64,000 nucleotides of DNA from JBFMFB01 sp040752115 (GTDB lineage Bacteria > Pseudomonadota > Gammaproteobacteria > Burkholderiales > Sulfuricellaceae): contig JBFMFB010000011.1 in NCBI GenBank assembly GCA_040752115.1, positions 1 through 64,000 on the forward strand, written 5' to 3'. Position 1 is the stretch's first letter. Every line of letters starts with the position of its first letter. Below, one piece after another: positions 1 through 8,597 of the stretch. A program made the position numbers and the translations under genes. Under the pieces are notes generated by a model. The model had not been told where the DNA came from. It was given only the letters and a program-made list of their open reading frames with translations, and did not search any database.

Positions 1-56
1 TACCTTATTTCCGACTCGCCAACTAAAAAATTAGAAGCATCGACGAAGCATAATTT

Positions 57-1595
57 ATGAAGGTCACCCCGGTTTTACTCGTCATCCTGGATGGATTCGG
101 CTATCGCCAGGAAGGAGACGACAACGCCATCGCCCGCGCCCGCAAACCGAACTGGGACAGGCTATGGCACGACTACCCGCACACCACCATTCACGCCTCG
201 GAAGCATCCGTCGGGCTGCCCGCCGAACAAATGGGCAACTCCGAAGTAGGCCATCTCAACATCGGCGCCGGCCGCGTGGTTTATCAGGAATTCACCCGCA
301 TCAACCGCGCCATCGAGAAGGGCCACTTTTTCACCAACCCGGCGTTGACCGCTGCGGTTGAGGCCGCAAAGACCAACGGCAGCGCCCTGCACATCATGGG
401 ACTGCTGTCCGAGGGCGGCGTCCACAGCCACGAATCGCATATTCACGCCATGCTGGAAATGGGCGCGCGGGCGGGGCTGAAAAAAATTTACCTGCACGCC
501 TTCCTCGATGGCCGCGACACGCCTCCCAAAAGCGCCGAGGCTTCGCTGCGCCGGCTGCAGGAAAAATGCGACCAGCTGCACGCCGGGCAGATCGCCTCCA
601 TCATCGGCCGCTACTACGCGATGGACCGCGACCACCGCTGGCCGCGCGTCAAGGCTGCCTACGACCTCATCACCCAGGGCAAGGCTGAATACCGTGCGGC
701 CACCGCGCTGGAAGGCCTGGCCCAGGCGTATGCGCGGGGAGAAACCGACGAATTCGTCAAGGCAACTGCCATTGCCCGTTCGGGCGAGCAGGCGGTGCGC
801 ATGAAAGACGGCGATGCCGTGGTGTTCATGAATTTCCGCTCCGACCGGGCGCGGCAGATTTCCCGCACCTTTATCGAGCCGGGGTTCGACGGGTTCGAAC
901 GCGAATACTTTCCCCGGCTCAGCGTGTACTGCACGCTCACCGGCTATAGCGACGATTTCGATGTGCCGGTGGCATTTCCTCCGGAGCGCATCAGGAACGG
1001 CTTTGGCGAATATGTCTCGCGCCGCGGCTTGCGCCAGCTACGGATTGCCGAAACCGAAAAATACGCCCACGTCACGTTCTTCTTCAACGGCGGCGAAGAG
1101 CAACCCTCCCCCGGCGAAGACCGCATTCTAGTGCCGTCTCCGGACGTCCCCACCTACGACCTCAAGCCGGAGATGAGCGCCTTCGAAGTCACCGACAAAC
1201 TCGTGGAGGCAATCCGCAGCCGCAAGTATGACGCCATCATCTGCAACTATGCCAACGCCGACATGGTGGGGCACACCGGCAACCTGGAAGCCGCCATCAA
1301 GGCGATCGAAGCGCTGGACGTGTGCATCGGCCGGGTGGTCGCGGCGATGCAGGAAACCGGCGGCGAAGTATTGATCACCGCCGACCACGGCAATGCCGAG
1401 AAAATGTTCGACGAGCAGACGCAGCACAGCCACACCGCGCATACGCTCAACGAGGTGCCGTTCCTCTATATCGGGCGCAAGGCAAAAATGGCGGAAACCG
1501 GGGCCCTGGAGGACATCGCGCCGACCCTGCTGAAGATGATGGGGCTGCCCCAACCGAAGGAAATGACGGGCAGACCGCTGATCGAGTTCGAGTGA
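57..1595 (+). CDS. gpmI: 2,3-bisphosphoglycerate-independent phosphoglycerate mutase
   Basis: This cytoplasmic glycolytic enzyme interconverts 3- and 2-phosphoglycerate without a bisphosphoglycerate cofactor. The protein has 512 residues, the usual length. The N-terminal metal-binding ILDGFG (Asp12) and the MGNSEVGH motif, which places the phosphorylated serine at Ser62, are both present. The C-terminal half carries the alkaline-phosphatase-fold ADHGNAE and HTAHT metal motifs. It is the first gene of a run of overlapping genes: its TGA overlaps the GTG of the EnvC-like gene by 4 bases, which suggests translational coupling. Confidence 0.97.
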   Translation: MKVTPVLLVILDGFGYRQEGDDNAIARARKPNWDRLWHDYPHTTIHASEASVGLPAEQMGNSEVGHLNIGAGRVVYQEFTRINRAIEKGHFFTNPALTAAVEAAKTNGSALHIMGLLSEGGVHSHESHIHAMLEMGARAGLKKIYLHAFLDGRDTPPKSAEASLRRLQEKCDQLHAGQIASIIGRYYAMDRDHRWPRVKAAYDLITQGKAEYRAATALEGLAQAYARGETDEFVKATAIARSGEQAVRMKDGDAVVFMNFRSDRARQISRTFIEPGFDGFEREYFPRLSVYCTLTGYSDDFDVPVAFPPERIRNGFGEYVSRRGLRQLRIAETEKYAHVTFFFNGGEEQPSPGEDRILVPSPDVPTYDLKPEMSAFEVTDKLVEAIRSRKYDAIICNYANADMVGHTGNLEAAIKAIEALDVCIGRVVAAMQETGGEVLITADHGNAEKMFDEQTQHSHTAHTLNEVPFLYIGRKAKMAETGALEDIAPTLLKMMGLPQPKEMTGRPLIEFE

Positions 1596-2785
1596 GCGGG
1601 CCGCGCCATATACGTGAATTTCGGCGGGCCGGCTTGGCGCTGGTGCTGGCCTGTCTAGCCGCGGCATCCCATGCCACGCCGCCGAAGGCCGAGCTGCAGG
1701 AACTGCGGCAGCGCATCGAATCCCTGAAGAAAGAACTGGACAGCGCGGAAGACGCCAAAGCCGATGCGACCGATTCGCTGCGGCAGTCGGAGCAAGCCAT
1801 CAGCCAGATCAGCGGCGCGCTGCACGAACTCGAAATTCGTCAGCAGCAGGCAAGCGCCGACCTTTCGCGCCTGCAGGGCGAGACAAAAACCCTGCGTCAT
1901 CGCATCGGCGTCCAGCAAACGGCGCTTGCCCGCCTGCTCTACCGCCAATATCTGCGCGGCCGCCAGGATCAGCTGAAAATCCTCCTCAATCAGCAGGACC
2001 CCAATCAGGCTTCCCGCCAGCTTCGCTACTTCAGCTATCTTTCGCGGCAACGCAGCGAACTGCTGAACGGACTGCGGCAGAATCTGCAGCAGGCGCAGCA
2101 GCTGGCCAAGCTTGCCCAGATCAAAAACGACGAACTGGCGCGCATCAAGGCCGAGCAGGATACGCAGAAGCGACGCCTCCTCAGCCAGCAGGAAGCCCGA
2201 AAAAAACTGGTGCTGCAGCTTTCCCAGAAAATCAGCCAGCAACGCAAGCAAATAGGCCAACTGCAGCGCGACGAAAAACGCCTGACCAGGCTGGTTGAAC
2301 GGCTGGCGAAAATTCTGCCGAAAAAACCGGTGCCGCCCCGCACTCCCGCCCCCGGGGCAGCGCCCCCTGCGGCGAGCGCAAACAGTGCTTTTCAACGGTT
2401 GAAGGGTAAGCTACAGTTGCCGGTGCGGGGGGAACTTGTTGGCCGATTTGGCAGTCCACGGCAGGACACCGGCATTCCCTGGCGCGGGCTGTTCATAAAA
2501 TCCCCGCCCGGGCAGGCGGTGAAAGCCGTGGCCGGCGGCCGGGTCGTGTTTGCCGACTGGCTGCGCGGTTTCGGCAACCTGATGATCGTGGATCACGGCG
2601 AAGGATTCATGAGCCTGTACGGAAACGCCGAATCGCTGTACAAACATGTCGGCGAGGAAATCCGTGGCGGGGACGTGATCGCCATGGCCGGAAACAGCGG
2701 CGGCAACCCCGAAACCGGTTTATACTTTGAGATGCGTTACCAAAGCAAACCGTTCGATCCCTTAACCTGGTTCATACCCAATTGA
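1592..2785 (+). CDS. envC: EnvC-like murein hydrolase activator (degenerate M23/LytM)
   Basis: The start is taken as the GTG at 1592, inside the gpmI stop, because it gives a clean signal peptide (hydrophobic stretch ending ASHA) and a 397-residue protein. Residues about 32-250 are a long coiled coil rich in Gln, Lys and Glu. The last 130 residues form an M23/LytM domain. The zinc ligands of active LytM enzymes look lost: no GxxxHxGxD motif is seen, SLYGNAE replaces the HxH segment, and LYFE replaces LHFE. EnvC proteins are non-catalytic activators of cell-division amidases in the periplasm, and the lost ligands fit that role. It overlaps gpmI upstream and ctpA downstream, as in many betaproteobacteria. 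Confidence 0.9.
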   Translation: MSGPRHIREFRRAGLALVLACLAAASHATPPKAELQELRQRIESLKKELDSAEDAKADATDSLRQSEQAISQISGALHELEIRQQQASADLSRLQGETKTLRHRIGVQQTALARLLYRQYLRGRQDQLKILLNQQDPNQASRQLRYFSYLSRQRSELLNGLRQNLQQAQQLAKLAQIKNDELARIKAEQDTQKRRLLSQQEARKKLVLQLSQKISQQRKQIGQLQRDEKRLTRLVERLAKILPKKPVPPRTPAPGAAPPAASANSAFQRLKGKLQLPVRGELVGRFGSPRQDTGIPWRGLFIKSPPGQAVKAVAGGRVVFADWLRGFGNLMIVDHGEGFMSLYGNAESLYKHVGEEIRGGDVIAMAGNSGGNPETGLYFEMRYQSKPFDPLTWFIPN

Positions 2786-4239
2786 AGTTGAAGATGATGA
2801 AAGCAGAGAACAAAAGCCCGCGCGGGAAACTACAGCAAATCGGCCTGGTCGCGGGCGGCGCCCTGATCGGCGTCATGCTGACCCTAAACCTTTCTGCCGT
2901 GGCAGATAAAGCCGTCGCCCCTCTGCCGGTGGATGAGCTGCGCGCATTCGCCGAAATCTTCGGCAAGATCAAGTCCGACTATGTCGAGCCGGTAGAAGAC
3001 AAGAAACTGATCAATGAAGCCATCAACGGCATGCTGACCGGACTCGACCCCCACTCTGCCTATCTTGACCCGGAAGGTTTTAAGGAACTGCAGGTCGGGA
3101 CCCAGGGCGAATTCGGCGGCCTGGGCATCGAAGTCGGGATGGAGGACGGTTTCGTCAAAGTGATCGCCCCGATCGAGGACACACCCGCCTGGCACGCCGG
3201 GCTGAAAAGCGGCGACCTGATCATCAAGCTGGACGACACACCGGTCAAAGGTCTGTCGCTCAACGACGCCGTCAAGCGCATGCGCGGCAAACCCAATACC
3301 CAGATCACGCTGACGGTGGTGCGCAAGAGCGAAAGCAAGCCGCTCACCTTTACGCTGACCCGCGCCATCATCAAAATCCAGAGCGTCAAATTCAAGCTGG
3401 TGGAACCGGGCTACGGCTATGCCCGCATCACCCAATTTCAGGAACACACCGGGGAAAACCTGGCCACCGCCCTGGATTCGCTCTACAAGCAGAACAAGGA
3501 ACCGCTGAAGGGACTGGTGCTCGACTTGCGCAATGACCCCGGCGGGCTGCTCAACAGCGCGGTCGCGGTTTCCGCCGCCTTTCTGCCGGACAACGCATTG
3601 GTGGTGTATACCGACGGGCGGGTCGAGGACGCCAAGATGCGCCTCACCGCCAGCAGGGAAAATTACCTGCGCGGCCCCGCCCAGGAGGATTACCTGAAGC
3701 GCCTGCCGGCCGGCGCAAAAACGGTGCCGATGGTGGTGCTGGTCAACGGCGGCTCGGCCTCCGCCTCCGAAATCGTCGCCGGCGCGCTGCAGGACCACAA
3801 GCGCGCCATCGTCATGGGCACGCAGACTTTCGGCAAGGGTTCGGTGCAGACCATCATTCCGCTTGCCAATGGCAGCGCCATCAAACTGACCACCGCACGC
3901 TACTTCACGCCCAACGGCCGTTCCATTCAGGCCAAAGGCATCACCCCGGACATCGCGGTGGAAGAAGCGACCGTGAACGGCGTGGATCACTCCGGCCTGA
4001 GCGTGCGCGAGGCCGATTTGGATCGGCACCTCACCAACAATCAGGACGACGGCAAATCCGAAGCCCCTCCGGCCAAGCAGCCGGCGCCTGCCAAGCCGCT
4101 GCCGAAAGGCAAGGAAAAAGAGGGCAAGGGCAAGAGCGAGGACAAAGGCGGCGCGCCTGAAATCGTCGCGAAAAGCGACTACCAGCTCAATCAGGCGATC
4201 ACTCTGCTGAAAGGGCTGCAAATCCTCCAGAAAAAATAG
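2782..4239 (+). CDS. ctpA: S41 family carboxy-terminal processing protease
   Basis: This is a periplasmic serine protease of the CtpA/Tsp family, 485 residues from a TTG at 2782 or 481 from the ATG at 2794; the ATG at 2794 may be the true start. Residues about 20-42 form a signal anchor. A PDZ domain follows (about residues 100-180), then the S41 catalytic core with NGGSASASE (nucleophile serine) and FGKGSVQT (catalytic lysine). The C-terminal tail is low-complexity and rich in Lys, Pro and Glu before a final helix. It overlaps the EnvC-like gene. In other bacteria Ctp proteases degrade cell-wall hydrolases, so pairing with an amidase activator makes functional sense, though that link is inferred here. 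Confidence 0.95.
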   Translation: MKLKMMKAENKSPRGKLQQIGLVAGGALIGVMLTLNLSAVADKAVAPLPVDELRAFAEIFGKIKSDYVEPVEDKKLINEAINGMLTGLDPHSAYLDPEGFKELQVGTQGEFGGLGIEVGMEDGFVKVIAPIEDTPAWHAGLKSGDLIIKLDDTPVKGLSLNDAVKRMRGKPNTQITLTVVRKSESKPLTFTLTRAIIKIQSVKFKLVEPGYGYARITQFQEHTGENLATALDSLYKQNKEPLKGLVLDLRNDPGGLLNSAVAVSAAFLPDNALVVYTDGRVEDAKMRLTASRENYLRGPAQEDYLKRLPAGAKTVPMVVLVNGGSASASEIVAGALQDHKRAIVMGTQTFGKGSVQTIIPLANGSAIKLTTARYFTPNGRSIQAKGITPDIAVEEATVNGVDHSGLSVREADLDRHLTNNQDDGKSEAPPAKQPAPAKPLPKGKEKEGKGKSEDKGGAPEIVAKSDYQLNQAITLLKGLQILQKK

Positions 4240-4334
4240 AAAGCGGCGGCGAGAACCGGGGCGGCGCGGTCGCGTCAAATAAAGCAGAGGGCGCCAGACA
4301 AGAAGAGCGCGCCTGCCGAATACCGGAGCTCGCC

Positions 4335-4730
4335 ATGCAACCGCAGGACTTAAGGAAAACGCGGGAAATCTGTTTCAACCGCTTGCCGCCGGGCCAGCCC
4401 GCCCAGGCTGTCCAGGCGCTGAGCCGGGTTAAAGATCTGGCCGTGCGGCCGAGCAGCCGCGAACACTGCGTCCTGGTCGACTACCACATTCAGCACCATA
4501 CCCTGAACGACCTGGAACATACCCTCGCCTCACGAAACTTCCACCTGGACAATTCGCTGCTGAGCAAGATCCGGCGCGCGGTGGTCTCCTATGCCGAAGA
4601 GGTCCAGCGCGACAACCTGAATTCCCTCGGAACGGAAGACAGAACCCGCCCGATTTATGTTCGGATTTACGAGCACCATGCCCACGGCGATCACGATGAA
4701 ACGCCGGAGGAGTGGCGGGAATACCGCTGA
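4335..4730 (+). CDS. Conserved hypothetical protein, HMA-like fold possible
   Basis: This is a 131-residue soluble protein with no signal peptide, preceded by a GGAG ribosome-binding site. The central region (about residues 25-75) alternates strand- and helix-forming segments in a pattern reminiscent of small heavy-metal-associated (ferredoxin-like) domains, but the CxxC metal motif is absent. The C terminus is rich in His, Asp and Glu (HHAHGDHDE), which could bind metal. It lies between ctpA and moeB on the same strand with a gap of 95 bases upstream and 68 downstream. The function is unknown, and the fold statement is only an impression from the sequence. Confidence 0.7.
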   Translation: MQPQDLRKTREICFNRLPPGQPAQAVQALSRVKDLAVRPSSREHCVLVDYHIQHHTLNDLEHTLASRNFHLDNSLLSKIRRAVVSYAEEVQRDNLNSLGTEDRTRPIYVRIYEHHAHGDHDETPEEWREYR

Positions 4731-4798
4731 GACCAAACGTTCGAAAATTCGTGAACGTCCTCATGTTTCGTGGTTAAATCACGATTTTTTCGTGAGCC

Positions 4799-5554
4799 AT
4801 GGACGATAACCAACTTCTCCGCTACAGCCGGCACATCCTGCTGCCGCAGATCGGGATCGAGGGCCAGGAAAGGCTGCTCAATGCCCATGCCCTGGTCATC
4901 GGCGCCGGCGGGCTGGGCTCTCCGATCGCGCTGTATCTCGCCGCAGCCGGGGTCGGCACGATCACCCTCTGCGACGGCGATACGGTGGATCTCACCAACC
5001 TGCAGCGCCAGATCGCGCATTTCACCCATTCGCTCGGCACCAACAAGGCCCAGTCGGCGCAGCGCACACTCGCCGCGATCAATCCGGAAACAAGGGTGAT
5101 CGCCGTTCCCCACCGCGTCGAAGGGGACGAGCTTGCACTCCTGGTCAGCCAGGCGGACATCGTGCTGGACGCCAGCGACAACTTTGCCACCCGGCACGCC
5201 ATCAACCGCGCCTGCGTGGCGCACGGGAAGCCGCTAGTATCCGGCGCGGCGGTGCGCTTCGACGGCCAGGTGACGGTGTTCGACCTGCGCCATCCCGCCA
5301 GCCCCTGCTACCACTGTCTGTTTCCGGAGGGTGGCGAATCCGAGGACGTGCGCTGCTCGATCATGGGTGTGTTCGCGCCGCTAGTGGGAATCATCGGCTC
5401 GGTGCAGGCGGCCGAGGCGCTGAAGCTCCTCGCCGGCGCAGGCCAGGCGCTGAACGGCCGCCTGCTGCTGCTCGACGGCCTGCAGATGGAATGGCGCTCG
5501 ATCAGACTGAAGAAGGACCCCGCCTGCCCTGCATGCGGGGGCCGAATGGTTTAA
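4799..5554 (+). CDS. moeB: MoeB/ThiF family adenylyltransferase
   Basis: This E1-like enzyme adenylates the C-terminal glycine of a small sulfur-carrier protein (MoaD or ThiS), preparing it for sulfur loading in molybdopterin or thiamine synthesis. The 251 residues contain the ATP-binding GAGGLGS loop near residue 38, the LTNLQRQ arginine-containing motif, and two zinc-binding CxxC pairs (CYHC and CPAC). No C-terminal rhodanese domain is present, so it is the MoeB/ThiF-length form. Which carrier it serves cannot be told from the sequence; the usual betaproteobacterial annotation in this position is moeB. Confidence 0.9.
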   Translation: MDDNQLLRYSRHILLPQIGIEGQERLLNAHALVIGAGGLGSPIALYLAAAGVGTITLCDGDTVDLTNLQRQIAHFTHSLGTNKAQSAQRTLAAINPETRVIAVPHRVEGDELALLVSQADIVLDASDNFATRHAINRACVAHGKPLVSGAAVRFDGQVTVFDLRHPASPCYHCLFPEGGESEDVRCSIMGVFAPLVGIIGSVQAAEALKLLAGAGQALNGRLLLLDGLQMEWRSIRLKKDPACPACGGRMV

Positions 5555-5571
5555 TCTGGGAAAAGCGTCTT

Positions 5572-5692
5572 AGCCACGAATGACACGAATGTTCACGAAT
5601 AGTCATGACGTTACTCATGGGGCCGGGCTCGCCTGGGCGGTGGGCTGCAAATCGGCCGCATTTCATTGTTCTTATTCGTGTCATTCGTGGCC
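5572..5692. repeat. CACGAAT-type palindromic repeat, copy A
   Basis: The left arm (about 5572-5601) reads AGCCACGAATGACACGAAT followed by a further CACGAAT. The right arm (about 5670-5692) is its reverse complement, ending in TTCGTGGCC. The arms are separated by about 68 bases that show no similarity to the interiors of the other copies. It lies between moeB and slmA, which converge on it, and could act as a bidirectional terminator. Two more clear copies lie at 9911-10053 and 11900-12041, and a degenerate single arm lies near 4745-4775. Confidence 0.9.
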
Positions 5693-5722
5693 AAACGCCG
5701 TTTCAAGATTTAATATTTCCGC

Positions 5723-6307
5723 TTACAAACACCCGGCAAGCAGCGCTTTCCACTGCACCGGCCAGGCCTCCGTCGGATCGCGCTTGAAGCCGCTCTTGGC
5801 GAACTGGTGCCAACGGCCGGCGACATAGCACATCATGAGATTGGCCTGCGCGGCGGCATCTGTGCCGGCGGCAATTTCGTTCTGGCTGGCGGCGATGCGC
5901 AAAGACTGCTTGAGGGTCGCCTCGAGCCGGTCGTGCAACTGATTGATGCGTGCCTGCAGACGCTCGTCCTCGTTCACCAGCGCATCGCCGATCAGCACCC
6001 GCGTCATGCCGGGGTTCTTGCGCGCGAAACCGAGCAACAGGGAAAGAACGGCTTCCATCTGCTTGACGCCGCTCCGCTCCTCGGCGGTGATCTTGTTGAT
6101 CAGCCCGAACAAGGTCTGCTCGATGAACTCGATCAATCCCTCGAACATCTGCGCCTTGCTGGCGAAGTGGCGGTAGAGCGCCGCCTCCGAAACCTCGATT
6201 TTGGCCGCCAGTGATGCGGTGGTAATCTTCTCGCCCTGGGGTCTTTGCAGCATCTCCGCCAGGGTTTGCAGGATTTGCAGCTTCCGTTCTCCGGGTTTGG
6301 TCGCCAT
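5723..6307 (-). CDS. slmA: Nucleoid occlusion factor SlmA, TetR family
   Basis: The 194-residue TetR-family protein starts at the ATG at 6307, preceded by GGGGAGAG. The N-terminal helix-turn-helix (TTASLAAKIEVSEAALYRHF, about residues 31-50) and the C-terminal all-helical dimerisation domain match SlmA in length (about 195) and composition. SlmA binds specific chromosomal sites and antagonises FtsZ rings over the nucleoid. It is downstream of argB and a HAD nucleotidase on the same strand, an arrangement common in betaproteobacteria. A longer reading frame upstream of this start would overlap the nucleotidase gene and is not credible. Confidence 0.92.
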   Translation of the reverse strand: MATKPGERKLQILQTLAEMLQRPQGEKITTASLAAKIEVSEAALYRHFASKAQMFEGLIEFIEQTLFGLINKITAEERSGVKQMEAVLSLLLGFARKNPGMTRVLIGDALVNEDERLQARINQLHDRLEATLKQSLRIAASQNEIAAGTDAAAQANLMMCYVAGRWHQFAKSGFKRDPTEAWPVQWKALLAGCL

Positions 6308-6321
6308 CGTCTCTCCCCTTG

Positions 6322-6987
6322 TCACAGCTTGTTCAATGCGCCGGGCAGGCGCATCACCGAATTCAGGCTGACATCCACGCCGCCGACCCGCCTGGGCGCG
6401 GAGGTCACCCATACCGTCTTCATGCCGAGTTTTTTCGCGGTCTTGAGGTTCTCGAGCGAATCTTCCACCATCACGCAACGCTGCGGAACCAGGCGCTTTT
6501 TCCGCAACAGCCGGTAAAAGGCGCGGGGGTCCGGCTTGGGCCGGTAGCCGGTACGTTCGATCGAGAACACGTCCTCGAACAGGTCCGCGATCTTCAGGAT
6601 ATCCAGCACCGCCCGGGCATAGTGCGCCGGCGCATTGGAAAACACGATCTTGCGCCCCGGCAGGCGCCTGAGCGCTGCCTTCAGCCCGCGCTCACCCAGC
6701 ACCATGCGATGCAGCGCAGAAAACTGGTGGGTATGCCATAGAAAGTGGTCCGGATCGGTGCCGTGGTGCCGGATCAGTCCCTGCAAGGTCGCGCCGTAGC
6801 GCTGCCAGTAGTATTGCCGTAGTCGGTTGGCGCCCGCCTCGTCCAGATCGAGATGGACTTGCAGGTAGTGGGTCATTGCCCGGTTCAGATGCGGGAAAAT
6901 ATGCGGCGCCGCATTATGCAGCGTGTTGTCCAGATCGAAGATCCAGACCCGGGCATTCGGCCACTTCACCCCCGGCATCCGGCGCAC
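6322..6987 (-). CDS. HAD-family pyrimidine 5'-nucleotidase
   Basis: This is a 221-residue haloacid dehalogenase-like phosphatase. Motif I is FDLDNTLH (nucleophile Asp near residue 18), motif II is the FSNAPAHY segment, motif III the KPDPRAF lysine, and motif IV VEDSLENL. The DNTLH form and the helical cap are typical of the SDT1/YjjG-type pyrimidine 5'-nucleotidases, which dephosphorylate UMP, CMP or modified nucleotides. The start may be GTG at 6987 or ATG at 6978. It sits between argB (26 bases upstream) and slmA (14 bases downstream) and is probably co-transcribed with both. Confidence 0.9.
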   Translation of the reverse strand: MRRMPGVKWPNARVWIFDLDNTLHNAAPHIFPHLNRAMTHYLQVHLDLDEAGANRLRQYYWQRYGATLQGLIRHHGTDPDHFLWHTHQFSALHRMVLGERGLKAALRRLPGRKIVFSNAPAHYARAVLDILKIADLFEDVFSIERTGYRPKPDPRAFYRLLRKKRLVPQRCVMVEDSLENLKTAKKLGMKTVWVTSAPRRVGGVDVSLNSVMRLPGALNKL

Positions 6988-7013
6988 CCCGCCCCGCGTT
7001 CCGGAAACGGAAC

Positions 7014-7904
7014 TCAGTCGTTGCTCCTGATCAGCGTTCCCACGCCTTCGTCCGTCAGAATCTCCAGCAGCAGCGCATGCTCCACCCGGCCGTCGATGAT
7101 GTGGCTGGATTTGACGCCGTTTTTGACCGCTTCCAGCGCGGTGGAAATCTTGGGGATCATGCCTCCGGATATCGTGCCGTCGGCAATCAGATCATCCACC
7201 CTGGCCGCAGTCAGGCCGGTGAGCAGGTTGCCATCCTTGTCCAGCACGCCGCTAGTGTTGGTGAGCAGGATCAGCTTCTCCGCCCTCAATGTTTCCGCCA
7301 GCTTGCCGGCCACCAGGTCGGCGTTGATGTTGTAGGCCTCGCCGTTCTCGCCCACGCCGATCGGCGCAATCACCGGGATGAAATCGCGGGTGTCGAGCAG
7401 CGACACCAGCTCGGGGTCGATACTGGCGACTTCGCCCACCTGGCCGATGTCGAGATATCCGTCCTGCTTCCCGGTATCCTTCACCATCAGCTTTTTCGCC
7501 CGGATCAGGCGGCCGTCCTTGCCGGTCAACCCCACGGCGCGCCCGCCGTGCTGGTTGATGAGATTGACGATGTCCTTGTTGACCGACCCGCCCAGCACCA
7601 TTTCCACGATGTCCATGGTCTCGCGGTCGGTCACCCGCATCCCCTGGATGAACTCGCCCTGCTTGCCGACCCGCTTCAGCAGGTCGTTGATCTGCGGGCC
7701 GCCGCCGTGGACGATCACCGGGTTCAGCCCGACCAGCTTGAGCAGCACCACATCGCGCGCGAAACCCTGTTTGAGCGCCTCTTCGGTCATGGCGTTGCCG
7801 CCGTATTTGATGACGATGGTTTTGCCGTGGAAGCGCTGGATATAAGGCAGGGCCTCGGCGAGGATTTGCGCCTTTTGCTGGGCGCTGCTGGGGGTAAGCG
7901 GCAT
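7014..7904 (-). CDS. argB: Acetylglutamate kinase
   Basis: This enzyme phosphorylates N-acetylglutamate in the second step of arginine synthesis. The 296-residue protein has the amino-acid kinase fold: VIKYGGNAM near the N terminus (phosphate-binding lysine), VHGGGPQIN (substrate and ATP loop), INADLVAGKLA and the GMIPKI loop near the C terminus. The N-terminal extension beginning with LTPSSAQQK is typical of arginine-sensitive forms, which suggests feedback inhibition by arginine. It is the first gene of the argB-nucleotidase-slmA group. Confidence 0.97.
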   Translation of the reverse strand: MPLTPSSAQQKAQILAEALPYIQRFHGKTIVIKYGGNAMTEEALKQGFARDVVLLKLVGLNPVIVHGGGPQINDLLKRVGKQGEFIQGMRVTDRETMDIVEMVLGGSVNKDIVNLINQHGGRAVGLTGKDGRLIRAKKLMVKDTGKQDGYLDIGQVGEVASIDPELVSLLDTRDFIPVIAPIGVGENGEAYNINADLVAGKLAETLRAEKLILLTNTSGVLDKDGNLLTGLTAARVDDLIADGTISGGMIPKISTALEAVKNGVKSSHIIDGRVEHALLLEILTDEGVGTLIRSND

Positions 7905-7974
7905 GTTTGCGTTTGCTCTCGACAGGGTCTGGAAATGATCGTTATTTTACCTGCAAAAAACGGCCGCTGAAAAA

Positions 7975-8000
7975 CAAAAAAGGCGGCACCTGGCCGCCTT
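7975..8000 (-). terminator. Rho-independent terminator of hsp20
   Basis: On the minus strand a stem AGGCGGC-loop-GCCGCCT (7981-7999) is followed by a run of T residues (TTTTTTGTTTTT). It lies 16 bases after the hsp20 stop codon. Confidence 0.85.
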
Positions 8001-8016
8001 CCCGGTATGCTGGCGC

Positions 8017-8463
8017 TTACTGGATCGCCAGCGTCTTGGCTGCCGTCACCGCCTTCTTCGGCAGTGTCAGCTCCAGCACGCCATCGCTATACTTGGCTTG
8101 CGCCCCGGCCTCATCCACGTCATGCGCCAGGGTGAAAGTGCGGGATACCTTGCCGTAATAGCGTTCGCTGCGCAGCACCTTTTCGCCTTCCTTCTCTTCC
8201 TTTTCCTTCTTCACTTCGGCGTTGATGGAAACCTGGTTGCCCTCGATGGTGACCTTGATGTCCTCCTTCTTCACGCCGGGAATGTCGGCATGCACGGTAT
8301 AGGACTTGTCGTTCTCCTTCACGTCCATCTTGATTTGCAACTGGGGTTGTCCTTCTAAGGCAATCGGGCGCACGAAAAACCCCTTGAAGATATCATCGAG
8401 GTCCTGGAACGGATCCAGGCGCCGGGCAATGTCGAACGGATCGTAACGGGTGAGACCAGCCAT
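8017..8463 (-). CDS. Small heat-shock protein Hsp20 / alpha-crystallin family
   Basis: This ATP-independent holdase chaperone binds unfolding proteins. The 148-residue protein starts with the SLTRYDPFD-like N-terminal segment, then has the alpha-crystallin domain (about residues 38-135) with the ADIPGVKKEDI strand and the DGVLELTLPK terminal motif, and a short tail ending LAIQ, an IxI-like anchor. A strong AAGGAGG site precedes the ATG. The upstream region has a sigma-32-like promoter and a hairpin in the predicted leader, so heat induction is likely. Confidence 0.93.
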   Translation of the reverse strand: MAGLTRYDPFDIARRLDPFQDLDDIFKGFFVRPIALEGQPQLQIKMDVKENDKSYTVHADIPGVKKEDIKVTIEGNQVSINAEVKKEKEEKEGEKVLRSERYYGKVSRTFTLAHDVDEAGAQAKYSDGVLELTLPKKAVTAAKTLAIQ

Positions 8464-8506
8464 GATGTCCTCCTTTTCGTTGATTATTTACAGCGGTCAA
8501 AAGCCA

Positions 8507-8524
8507 GCGGCAGATATCTGCCGC
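8507..8524 (-). other. Perfect 18-bp palindrome in the predicted hsp20 leader
   Basis: GCGGCAGATATCTGCCGC can form a stable hairpin. It is downstream of the candidate sigma-32 promoter and 43 bases upstream of the hsp20 ATG, so it would be in the 5' leader. It could also terminate transcription arriving from pyrX, since TGGCTTTT follows on the minus strand, but no long T run is present. Confidence 0.5.
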
Positions 8525-8540
8525 CCTTTATTTTCAACGT

Positions 8541-8565
8541 ATGGGACACCGGAATAAATTTCAAG
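8541..8565 (-). promoter_or_regulatory. Candidate sigma-32 heat-shock promoter for hsp20
   Basis: On the minus strand CTTGAAA (8559-8565) is followed after 13 bases by CCCAT (8541-8545) and then ACG. The sigma-32 consensus is CTTGAAA, a spacer of 11-16 bases, then CCCCATNT. The position about 80 bases upstream of a small heat-shock gene supports the call. Confidence 0.7.
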
Positions 8566-8597
8566 TTCCCCCAACCTCGCTGCGGAGGCGGGCAGAA

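Noticed and set aside
2884..4278. A 464-codon open frame opposite ctpA
   Set aside because: It is antisense to a clearly recognised protease gene and shows no domain or signal; a shadow frame.
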